This document shows positions 48,005 through 57,257 of a DNA stretch of 64,000 nucleotides, piece after piece. The first letter of the stretch is position 1. Each line of letters starts with the position of its first letter. A program made the position numbers and the translations under genes. The notes below the pieces were generated by a model. The model saw only the letters and a program-made list of their open reading frames with translations, did no database searches and was not told where the DNA came from. Source of the stretch: Isoetes taiwanensis (lineage: Eukaryota > Streptophyta > Lycopodiopsida > Isoetales > Isoetaceae); assembly GCA_021234155.1 (NCBI GenBank), contig JAJEKV010000020.1, positions 60,001 through 124,000 of the forward strand, read 5' to 3'.

Positions 48005-50913
48005 AGATCATTTCTTGTAACCTTAGAGGCATCAAAGGTGCTCTGAAAGAAAGAGAGTGATTTCTCAGCTTAAATCTTATAATGCTGACATTATCCTTTT
48101 GCAAGAACTTAAGCTTCAAAAATTTGAATGTGCTAACCTAGGTGATTGAATAATCCCTGGTAGTTCTTCTATCTAGATAGAAGCTTGTGGAACCTCGTGT
48201 GGTATTTGTATGATCTGGAAGAATATTCTGGGTCAAAATTTCTACAACAGCTCTAGTAGAATGTGGCAGGCTGCTATCTTCAACTTGCATGACAAGAGAA
48301 TTGGCATTATTAATATCTATGCTTCTACTAATCCTAAGGACAAGGAGATTCTCTGGCTAGACTTGAACAATTGGATCAAGAATCAATGCATTAATGATTG
48401 GATCATTGCTAGGGATTTTAATAATACTCCAAATTGGGAACAAAAATTGGGGAACAAGATCAATATGTCAAATCAGGAAAAATTAAACTGGCATAGCCTG
48501 ATTGATGATAGTTCTTTCATTCATATCCCTTCTTCTACTTCTAAATATTGTTGGTCTAATAAAAGAAAAGGGGAATCTAGGGTATATTGTGCTCTTGACA
48601 GATTCTATCTCAATGCCTCTGAATCTAATATCTGGGATAATGCTTATGTGGTTAATACCTGACCGTCAACCTCAATTCCTTTGTACCAACCATCAAAGTT
48701 CCATTGCTAGAGCTGGTAACATTCCTTATAAATTTAATACTAGCCTTCTTAACTCTGCTCCTTTTTGTGACCAATTTAGAGCCTTTTATTCTAGTTTGCT
48801 TCTAAGTTAATGATCTCAAATCTATGAAAGGCTTCTACTCTAATATTCTATTCTAAAAATCTATTCTATTCTATTCTAATATTAAAAATTCCAAAGCTTG
48901 GATAAAAGCTTGATCCAATCAAATTAAAAGAGTTAAGTAGGAAGAGAAAAACAATCTCCTTCAACAGATAAGAGATATTAGAATGGCTTTACAGAATGAT
49001 CCTCTAAGTCCTATTCTTCATCTTAAAGAGGAAGATATTGAGAGAAAAATCAAGCTCGTTGAGGAAATAGAGGCTAAGGGTGCTGCTATTAAATGCAAAA
49101 TTATATACACCAATGATATGGACTCAGGATGCACCAATTTTTTATTCGGAGTTGCTAAGTCGAGACAACTTAAAAACTTATTACAGAAGTTAAAGATGAC
49201 TCAAAAAATAATCTCAATAAGCCTGCAGAAATATCTAGCTTCTTCTCCTCAAGTTATTCTATGCTTTTTGCAGCAGACTTTCCTAGAGATGTTTCTGAGA
49301 CCACAAAGGCTGATAATTTTAAGAAGCTATTCCAAATGATCAGCCTTCTATGGATATTACTTTGACTAATACTCCAACAATTGAGGAAGTTTATTATGTT
49401 CAAAAAAGTCTTAAGCATGGCAAATCTCCTGGCCTTGATGGTTTTCCCCCTGAATTTTATATGCATTTCTGGGATATCATGAAGCAAGATTTTATGGCCG
49501 TTATTAAAGGCTTCTGGACTACCAATCATCTTCATCCATCTATTGCTAGTGGTTTTATTTCTTTGATTCCAAAGATAAATAAACTTGCAAACTTTTCTGA
49601 TTGGAGACCAATCTCTTTAACAAATTCAACCTACAAAGTTTGTGCCAAAATCATTGCTCTGAGAATCAAAGATCATTTGCAAAAATGTATCAGCTTGAAT
49701 CAATCTGCCTTTCTTCCTAACAGATTCATCCTTGAAAATTACCTTGCAACTATGGAGGGATTGCATTGGAACAAACTCTCTAATCAGGAGTGCATTCTTC
49801 TTAATCTAGATTTCAAAAAGGCCTTTAATACTATTAGATGGGACTTTATTAGCTATTCAATGTTCAAACTTGGCTTTTACCCTTCTCTTATTCATTGTAT
49901 TATAGAATTAAATCTACGAGCCAACTCTGCCATTCTCATTAATGGTTCACCTGGTCCCTTCTCCCCCTGTGCTAAAGGTGTGAGACAAGGGTGTCCTCTG
50001 GCGACTCCAAATTCCTGATAAAGATCAATTTCTTAGCATCCTTCAATATGCTGATGACACTTTCTGCTTCCTAACGAACAATCCTAGTAATATCTCCAAC
50101 TTCATGAATATCATTGGTGATTTTAGTGCTGCCTTGAGTATCTATCTGAATTTAGACAAATGCACAATTATTGGAGATATTCCTGATAATCAGATTGCAT
50201 GGATTAAAGTCATCAACACTCTCCAAGCATCTAAGCTTTTAGGTATGCCTTTATCTCTAAATCAATCTTCTATTAAAGATCTTTGGATAAATGGCAGACG
50301 GATTTCTTGGTCTAATTTGAAGATGAGAACCAAGGGTACTGTTTCATATAGAAAGATCTTTGATCATATTAAAAAAACCGTTGGGAATATTGTGCCCTCA
50401 GCTTCATCTAATTCTAAACTTGACTAGTTGCTAAATGATAAGCATTGCTGCAAGGTTAGTACCATCTATGACCTTCTCAATCAAAATGCTAATCTAGCTA
50501 AGTCAACTACCCAATGGAATCTTGGTTCTTGGGCCTCAAAATATCTAATTGGTAATATCTGGAATTCATATGTTTTCAACAAAATTTCCTTTTTCATTTG
50601 GCTAATTGCTAATAAAAGTATTCCCTGTTTACTGAGCTTTCTAAGAGAGATCGGAATTTATTTTTCCTTTGCCCTTTAAATTGCAGTGACACTGAAAGCA
50701 TGGAACATGTATTCTTTTGTCCAAAGCTAAAGCTCTGTTGGACTTGATTTAATCATTACTTTGGGAACCATGACAGAAATTATTCAGCTTCTTCAGGCCA
50801 ACAAATCCTTCAAAAATACTATTGTCTTTATTGCTTTATGGAATATATGGAAATCTAGAAATAGGTGCCTCGTGTTATTCTCTTTTAGTCTAGTTGCATT
50901 ATTCCGTCTTTGA
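48001..50913 (+). pseudogene. LINE ORF2 (endonuclease / reverse transcriptase / zinc finger), disrupted, copy B
   Basis: Starts at ATG 48,001 inside the ORF1 stop. Endonuclease: KIISCNLRGIKG, ILLQELKL (catalytic Glu), IINIYASTNPKDK, IARDFNN (GDFN in active enzymes), CALDRFYL. The reverse transcriptase frame 49,350-50,018 has SPGLDGFPPEFYM, FSDWRPISLTN, QSAFLPNRF, LDFKKAFNTIRW (motif A) and GVRQGCPLA. YADD is at 50,047-50,058, but only ~20 codons separate QGCPL from YADD, so a piece is deleted. zf-RVT-like tail: SYVFNKISFFIWLIANKSIP; C-terminus ALWNIWKSRNR; stop at 50,911. At least six stops stand at expected Trp codons, so it is inactive. Confidence 0.88.
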
Positions 50914-50990
50914 TTCCTTGTCTGTGGCTCTTTTTCTATTGCTGGTTAGGTTAGTTCAGGTTATAGTTTCTTTTGCTAGTGTGGTGTTTT

Positions 50991-51294
50991 CTGGTTCATT
51001 AGTCATTTAAGATTTTTACGTTGTTGACGTCGTCATGGCCTTGTCTGTTGTTCCTATAGCTTTATTTCCCTACGGCCAACTGTGACTAACCCAATAGCCA
51101 CAAATATAAAGAAACGTAACTAACTAGCCAACGTAACAAAGATATATATAAAATCTAACCTCATATGAACACGTGTAACATAACCAGAGAGAGCACCTCA
51201 TCACCTATCTCTTAGCATCATGATCAAAAGCCCCAACTAAACAAATAACTCGCAATAGACTCCTTGGCCTAGAGGCTAACATAACCAACAACAT
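50991..51294. other. LINE 3' flank; nothing recognised
   Basis: AT-rich spacer before the LTR element insertion site. Confidence 0.5.
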
Positions 51295-51299
51295 GTATG
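51295..51299. repeat. Target-site duplication, left
   Basis: GTATG immediately before the 5' LTR; repeated at 61,499-61,503. Confidence 0.85.
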
Positions 51300-52923
51300 T
51301 GTGACGTTCCAACATAATATACGCCCCGAATACGTATATTATACTGCCACGTCACCCGTACATGTCACGGATGACATGTACTTGCGAGACGTATATGGTT
51401 GCACCTAGGGGGCAAGGGTTGCACCTAGGGGGCAACATTGAATGTTGTGCATGTAAAATAAACATACACAATTAATAACCCCATGGACCCCATTGCCAAA
51501 TGGCTAAATCCCATTTGGCCAATATCTAACCTAACCCTAAGGGTTTCTATAAAAGGGCTTTCCCCTTAAACCCTAAACCTTTCTTCTCTTTGCATTTTAG
51601 GGTTTTTCCTAGAGCTCCTTTCCTCTCTCGAGTTCAGTGTTCTCTTGAGCCATTTCGGCCAAGTATGGACTTCAATCCGCATTGCTGAGCTCCGGAAAGC
51701 CGGATTTGCACTGTGATTATCGATTAGCAGCCATCTTCAAGAAGATCAGGAGCATGGACGCCCGAGGGTCGAGGGTCGGGTCAAGGAGCAGGTATCTAGT
51801 TGTTCTGCAGTGCAAAGCCGCCTTTGGGCAAGGCAATAGGCTGGTTTAGTATGTTAGATCAACTCTAGAGGCCTTATAGATCCCGAGATCATAAGCCCTA
51901 ACTAAGGAACCTAACTCGTTGTTTAGGTAGATAGATTAGATGATATTTCTATTTCTATTTCAGCCGTGGATGTTGTATGTATTTCACTCTGCGATCTCCA
52001 TGTATTGGGAAGGGGAGTAGAGACCTAAAGCCGTAGCGGATGATCCTAGGTAGCACCACTAGTTCCCAATTATATGCGCTACGGGCACGTGAGCCCACCC
52101 GGCCGTGGGTGAAGGGGCTAGGGCCGGGTTGATAAGGAGAAACTTGTCTCATCACCTGACCCCCCCTCGGGTAGTAAGGCCTATCGGGGGTCTCTGCAGG
52201 CTAGGCTTAATGGCTTGTCACTGCGTGTGGGCAAGGCATGAGCTCGACACTCGTGGGGTGGTGGATATGACCTTCCAGTGAGTTCAAGTCGAATACGGGC
52301 AGTGGCCCTCTAACCGCCTGCGTGATGAGCATGGATGCCCTCGAGGAGAGGCAACTCTCTTTCTGCCTCATCGGGCCGGGAGATGCAACCCAAGAGTAGT
52401 AGCCCCTCCGGCTATTCACCTAAGCAGTTATGGTCAAGTCCCAACACTTTCCACCTACTACACGCAAGTGTGCACGGGGAGGGGCTGGGATGGAGTGGAC
52501 TACCCTAAGCCATGTTCTATGCCGCCCAAATCCATTGCCATGAATTCATGTCGCAATGAACTCGAGACCCTAGCCGCCGGGCCATCCCCTCGAGTCCGAG
52601 CCCCGGTAGGATCTCCCTCTTGTTATTTATGTTATGTGATGATGTTATTTCTATGGTATTGCTATCTCGTGATGTTGTATTGTATTCACCCTCGAGGTAC
52701 TTGTATTTGTTTTACCGTTAGTTGTGCTCACGTTTGTTTATTCACACGCCCGCAGATAGGTCGACCCGATGGAAGACGGGTGAATGACACATCCATTCTT
52801 CCCTTGCTGGCTCATCCCGGATGGGAGTAGAGTCGGTGGATGGCCCCCGCCGGTGTAGCCGCGGGGGAATGCTCCTCCTTCGAATACGATGTGGGCATCG
52901 TATAAGGAGTAGGGGACGTCACA
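51300..52923 (+). repeat. 5' LTR of the large LTR element, copy B
   Basis: Near its start are two perfect inverted repeats: ATAATATACG/CGTATATTAT (51,314-51,342) and GTACATGTCA/TGACATGTAC (51,358-51,381). A 19 bp direct repeat GGTTGCACCTAGGGGGCAA lies at 51,398-51,435. Ends ...GGGGACGTCACA. Confidence 0.92.
51548..51577 (+). promoter_or_regulatory. LTR core promoter: TATA box and telo-box
   Basis: TATAAAA at 51,548-51,554 and AAACCCTAAA at 51,568-51,577, conserved in all three LTRs (11,549 and 60,110). The AAACCCTAA telo-box is common near plant transcription start sites. The start probably lies ~30 bp past the TATA box; no experimental support. Confidence 0.65.
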
Positions 52924-52924
52924 G

Positions 52925-52936
52925 TGGTATCAGAGC
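52925..52936 (+). other. tRNA-Met primer-binding site
   Basis: TGGTATCAGAGC, one base after the LTR end. It is complementary to the 3' end of initiator tRNA-Met and is the standard plant LTR-element primer site. Confidence 0.93.
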
Positions 52937-53136
52937 ATGATCTTGGTAGACCAGGATCGAGCACTGACCATTTTCCTTAGGACTAACAGTAGACTTCCAG
53001 TCTTGGGAACAACCTCCCAAGCAAGAACCTCGAAAATTGGGAAAATGTTTTCCCAATTGTAAAAAACAATAGGTTAATGCTAAGAGTAGTGATAAGTTTT
53101 AGCAAAACCCAACCTAAAATGCCCAAAAAGAGGTGA

Positions 53137-53210
53137 CCCCTCACGAGTGCGCCTGCACCACCAATTCGGGTTTGCAAACCGATTCGACCTGGCGACCTTT
53201 GTGAGAGTGG
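53137..53210 (+). repeat. Leader hairpin 1 (TTTGCAAA subtype)
   Basis: CCCCTCACGAGTGCGCC ... loop palindrome CGG(G)TTTGCAAACCG ... TTTGTGAGAGTGG. The stem is partly damaged. Confidence 0.7.
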
Positions 53211-53355
53211 TGGACCCATGTTGACCTAGTTAGATGTATAATTTAGCTAAACTAATGGTGCAGTTCAGCTTATCTCCTTGATTCTAGCTAGTTTTGCATA
53301 TTATAACACTAAGAAACCCCTTGTAAAGTGAAAATTGGACCCCAAAAAGAGGTGA

Positions 53356-53425
53356 CCCCTCACAGAGTGCGCCCAGACCAATTTGGTTTGCAAACCAATT
53401 CGACCCTGGCGCACTGTGTGAGTGG
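53356..53425 (+). repeat. Leader hairpin 2 (TTTGCAAA subtype), best stem
   Basis: Arms CCCCTCACAGAGTGCGCC and GGCGCACTGTGTGAGTGG pair at 16 of 18 positions. CAG/CTG extends the stem past one bulge. The inner 16 bp TTGGTTTGCAAACCAA is a perfect palindrome. Confidence 0.88.
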
Positions 53426-54017
53426 TCAAAACTTTGAACCTTCATAACTTGAGTTATACAGCTCCAAATTGCCTGAAATTTGTTGCGTTAGGACCATTAA
53501 AGAGTCTAGAATCCATTTATGACCTCAAATTAGGCTAAAAATATTATAATCCTCCTCAAAATGACCAAAATAGGTCAAACCATAAATTTTGTCTCCCAAA
53601 CTACAGTTTATTTAGAAATAGGAGCAATAGCTTTTAAGGTACAAGGCTAGAGCCACAGAAGGGCAAGGAGCACGACTTTTGAAGACATTGAAGACCCAGG
53701 TGACCCAAGAGAGGAAGCACTATGGCAAATACCTCTACAAACGAAGCGAGCAGTACAGGGCACAACCGACCTATCAACAATCTTCATCGAATGGAAGACA
53801 TACGTTAATCATCTGCATGAAGAACCTTCTCGACTATCAAGAACTCGGGTGCAACATCCACGAGCTCTCAGCAGAAAGAAGATTGCTAGTTTATTGTAAA
53901 TATAAATTTATGTTTTGATCATGTTAATGTGTTAAATCAGGTGTAAGTAGAATGTGTTACTAAGTTCTGCAGTTGGAATTAACAAAGTTGGAGCAAAACT
54001 CAGTGTTTTTGGCCCCA

Positions 54018-54085
54018 CCCCTCACAGAGTGCGCCCAGGCCACTTAGGATTATATTCCTAACGCCTCGCAAGACTATGTGAGTGG
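54018..54085 (+). repeat. Leader hairpin 3 (TTAGGA subtype)
   Basis: Outer arm CCCCTCACAGAGT pairs with ACTATGTGAGTGG (11 of 13). The inner part has AGGC/GCCT and TTAGGA-TTATAT-TCCTAA. Confidence 0.8.
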
Positions 54086-54218
54086 TCGAAGCAATCGATC
54101 TATGCCAAAACTTGTCCAAATGCGTAAAGTAAGCACACCATTCGACTCAGCTCACCATAATTAGTAGGATTTGAACCCTAGTTTGTAGAAATTGCCCAAC
54201 CCTAACTCACATGGAGCC

Positions 54219-54288
54219 CCACCGCAGAGTGCGCCTGCACCAATTCGGGTTTGCAAACCGATTCGACCCTGGTGCACTGTGTGAGTGG
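54219..54288 (+). repeat. Leader hairpin 4 (TTTGCAAA subtype)
   Basis: Inner palindrome TCGG(G)TTTGCAAACCGA; outer GTGCGCC against GGTGCACTGTGTGAGTGG. The 5' arm is short by a few bases here; copy A (14,215) has the full CCCCTCA. Confidence 0.75.
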
Positions 54289-54429
54289 TCGACCCCAAAT
54301 CTGGGCCAAAACTTATCCAAATGAAGCAAGTAAGGGCTCAATCCGACCTATCTCGACGAGATATGCGTAGGAGGATTTCACCCTTAGTTTGCATGTTTGG
54401 CATCATCCTCGACCCAAACAGGGGCCCCA

Positions 54430-54497
54430 CCCCTCACAGTGCGCCCATGCCACTTAGGATCATATTCCTTTTGCCTCGCAAGACTTTGTGTGAGTGG
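54430..54497 (+). repeat. Leader hairpin 5 (TTAGGA subtype)
   Basis: CCCCTCACAGTGCGCC ... CTTAGGATCATATTCCTT ... TTTGTGTGAGTGG. Downstream sequence (AATTTGTTGCAATAGGATCC) resembles that after hairpin 2, so the hairpins sit in diverged ~210 bp tandem units. Confidence 0.75.
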
Positions 54498-54652
54498 TCA
54501 CACCAAAATTGCCCCAATTTGTCCACACTTTCCCCAAATTAGATAGAATTTGTTGCAATAGGATCCTTAGAATGTACTCTTTAGCTTGATTAGCTTGTCT
54601 TGTGCTTAGCAATACCTTAGAATCCTAGATTTTCCTTTATCCAATTTTTTTT

Positions 54653-54681
54653 TCTAAAATTAGGGTTTTTGCCTATAAGTA
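54653..54681 (+). promoter_or_regulatory. Internal promoter-like site
   Basis: AAAATTAGGGTTTTTGCC followed by TATAAGTA at 54,674-54,681, in the same arrangement as in the LTR (TTAGGGTTT then TATAAAA). An ATG (54,789; MATINAIPYF) follows ~110 bp later. The same arrangement is in copy A near 14,645-14,670. Confidence 0.4.
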
Positions 54682-54788
54682 GACCACAACCCTCATTTGC
54701 ATCCTACACCTTTGCTCCTCGCTCCAAGCCGATTTTTCAGCTCGTGAGGCTCCTTCATCATTTTGATATCCCCGGCAGCTCTAGCATC

Positions 54789-54854
54789 ATGGCAACCATC
54801 AATGCTATTCCCTATTTTACCAGGACATCATGGCTGAGTTCCATGCAAAGATAG
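54789..54854 (+). pseudogene. Short open frame after the internal promoter-like site, copy B
   Basis: MATINAIPYFTR..., identical at the start to the 32-residue frame at 14,776 but shifted after TTTACC. Probably the first residues of the element's protein. Confidence 0.35.
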
Positions 54855-55045
54855 GTCCTTCTCTAGTAGAACTTCCCCCTTGCATAGGATACTTTAGGAC
54901 AGCCTTAAGATAGACAAATACCTAGAAAATACGGCCACCGCTTGCCCAATTATATGTAATAGAAAAGCTGTAGCAATTTTTCTATTCCATAGAGCCCAAA
55001 CCCCGGATAGGAGAGCCATCTGCCCAACCTCTAGAGCTCAAGCCT

Positions 55046-55960
55046 ATGGCCATGGCAGCAGGTGAAGAAGAGCAGATGCTTCTCGAGTACGAGGAGGCAA
55101 AGCAGGAGGAAGATGAAGGACGTGGTTCGGGCAGAGAGGACATCAGTGACGTCGACCCAAGACAAGAAAGGCAAAGAAGCGGAGCAGGAACTTCAAAGCT
55201 TTGAAGAGGGCCGAGAACCACAATGCACAACTCCACCACTTGGGCTAGGCATCACAAGCTTAACCCCGTAATCATCCAAGGAACCGTACCTGAGCACGCA
55301 TGACATCAAGAACCCCCTCCTCCCCCAGAGTGCAGGGACAGGGGCTACAGGATAAACGAGCTCCTACATCTCCTACGCCAACAATCGGACCTCGGTGACT
55401 TCATCGACTGTGAAACGCAGGAATTTCACATCAAAGATAAGGGAGGCTCAGACGCATTATCGCGGCCGACATCGGCGGACATAGAAGCCTACACCGCATC
55501 AGGCGGATGATGGCACAACAGAGTTACCCATGAGGAGTTCATAGCGATCCACCGATTAATGGATGGAAATCGAGGGAAAACAACGAAAAGCGCTCCTACC
55601 TCAAAGACTCGACAAAGCAGCACCGGTTTAACAGATAGAGGCAAGATCAACGTAACATCTCCTAAGTTCATGTTCGGCGACTACTGTGGGAGATGATAGC
55701 ATTACCGGTGGATCTAATAACCCGGAAGACATAGGGCTGCAATCAGAACCGAGAGAGGAGGCTGGGAGGAGGAGAGCCGCGACAAATGACGAAGGAGCCG
55801 ACCTAGCCAACAACCACGGACCACTCAAACGCAACTCAAAAAAGAGTGATGGCATGTGCAATGGAGATGACAACAATTCCGGGCATAGGGAAAGCATCTC
55901 ACAACGAAGATTCAAAGACATGCAACAATGCCCGATCGCAACAACCAAGTGATCGTACTC
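55046..55960 (+). pseudogene. Unfamiliar charged protein of the LTR element
   Basis: Across three or four frameshifts a coherent protein can be read: MAMAAGEEEQMLLEYEEAKQ (acidic start), then ELQSFEEGREP, TPPLGLGI, RINELLHLLRQQSDLGDFID, EFHIKDKGGSDALSRPTSAD, EEFIAIHRLMDGNRGKTTKS, GKINVTSPKFMFGDY and a Ser/Asn/Arg-rich tail (NNPEDIGLQSEPREEAGRRR, DDNNSGHRESISQRRFKDMQ). Helical, charged and rich in Glu/Arg; no zinc knuckle, protease or RT motif. By position (after leader and promoter-like site) it takes the place of gag. I recognise no family. Confidence 0.45.
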
Positions 55961-56828
55961 AAGCGATCAATGCTACGATCTCCAAGCGACACTCCACATG
56001 ACGGGTAAACACATTAAGGAGGAGCATTTTCAACTCAAGGGTTCACATCGAAAGCAACATTCTCCGTGACTTGGGATAACGACCTCAAATCACACCACGA
56101 AGGTCAACTACTGGTCGCAACACCTCAAGGAACCCCGAGTCAAGTAGAACAAGGAAGATGCAAAGAAACCGAAGAATCAAACATGATTGGAGGAGGGAAA
56201 ATCCTAAAGAAGTACACACAATTAAGCATATGCTCTTCTATAAATTAGAAAAGTGGATGAATTAAAATCCCAGTATAATTATATATATATGTCTATCATA
56301 AATATCGGGAGCTAACACATAGTACAAAATTAGGATCATGTTTTAGGGTTTAGTGTTTGCATCAAGAAACTTCATCGCTTCGACTGCCAAAGGATGAAGT
56401 AAAGAACCACATGTATAGCCAAGAGCAAGTGCTCAAATGGAAGAGCAAATATAGGAGAGAGACGACCAACTCCAGACACTTCGAGAAGCGGCCTCAAGTA
56501 GAAGATCGCTCGTCCAGCACAATGTCAAGATGAGAGATAACGCCAGTCATGTCAAGATCTCTAGCGCCGCACCATCTAGGTTTCGCACAACGACATCTTC
56601 GGGATGCAACTCTACCTCTTGTAGCAGCAGCAACACTAACGACACGAGTGTCCTCAACAACAGAAGGAGGAACGAACACACATCTTCAGAAACTACGACA
56701 ACGACCTCAAGCCAATAGACGTCGAGGAATTCCTTGGGACAACTCGACATCAACGAGCCAACTAAGGAGGCAACCTTCGACGACCATAATTCTACCTTGT
56801 ATGGTGATGTTTGTAACATGCACACCAG

Positions 56829-57257
56829 ATGGAGATACACTTAAGAAAGGCGCCACAACAATGGGTTATGTCTATGCTCATTCAACAAGTAGGTGATGGC
56901 TTCGTCAAGTACTCCTACCAACAATTAGAAGACAAGAAGCCCAACTTATCTCCGACACGAGGGACCTCAACGCCCAAGATAGAAGCATTCGACACCTTAA
57001 CGACAAGGACAAACAACCAAAGCACCTTCGACAAAAAGAGAGTTCAAGACATTAGCCGGGCTATTCAAGGACACGAAGCAGGTCTAGGGCAGAAAGTACT
57101 TCAACTCAAGGGTCAATCTACGCTAGATATAAGAGTACATCATCCCCCGACAAACAAACCAATCATGGAGAAGAGTCATGAGGCTTTACTCGCCGGGGAA
57201 GATGCACATGTATTGAGGGACAATGGCCATAAAACCGTAAAGGCGAAGGAGTGCTAG
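56829..57257 (+). CDS. Second unidentified open frame of the LTR element
   Basis: 142 codons, beginning MEIHLRKAPQQWVMSMLIQQ and containing VGDGFVKYSYQQLEDKKPNL and EKSHEALLAGEDAHVLRDNG, ending at TAG 57,255-57,257. It lies in the element's sense direction, after another frame at 56,530-56,718 that is Ser/Thr/Arg-rich. Composition is hydrophilic; no domain seen. It may be a continuation of the 55,046-55,960 protein. Not present in copy A, which ends before it. Confidence 0.35.
   Translation: MEIHLRKAPQQWVMSMLIQQVGDGFVKYSYQQLEDKKPNLSPTRGTSTPKIEAFDTLTTRTNNQSTFDKKRVQDISRAIQGHEAGLGQKVLQLKGQSTLDIRVHHPPTNKPIMEKSHEALLAGEDAHVLRDNGHKTVKAKEC

Larger units (their letters stand above)
45361..50990 (+). 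mobile_element. Non-LTR retrotransposon (plant LINE), inactive, copy B
   Basis: This is the better preserved copy of the LINE. ORF1 is 45,464-48,004, ORF2 is 48,001-50,913, with an ATGA stop/start overlap. End points are approximate; no target-site duplication or poly(A) was identified. Confidence 0.9.
39967..56363. repeat. Large direct duplication, copy B
   Basis: Collinear with 1-16,326. Copy B generally keeps CAG/CTG where copy A has CG, CGG or ACG, and its open frames are longer (reverse transcriptase, PPR, LTR-element protein), so it is usually the better reading. In a few places, for example 47,765-47,800, copy A is the better one. Confidence 0.93.
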
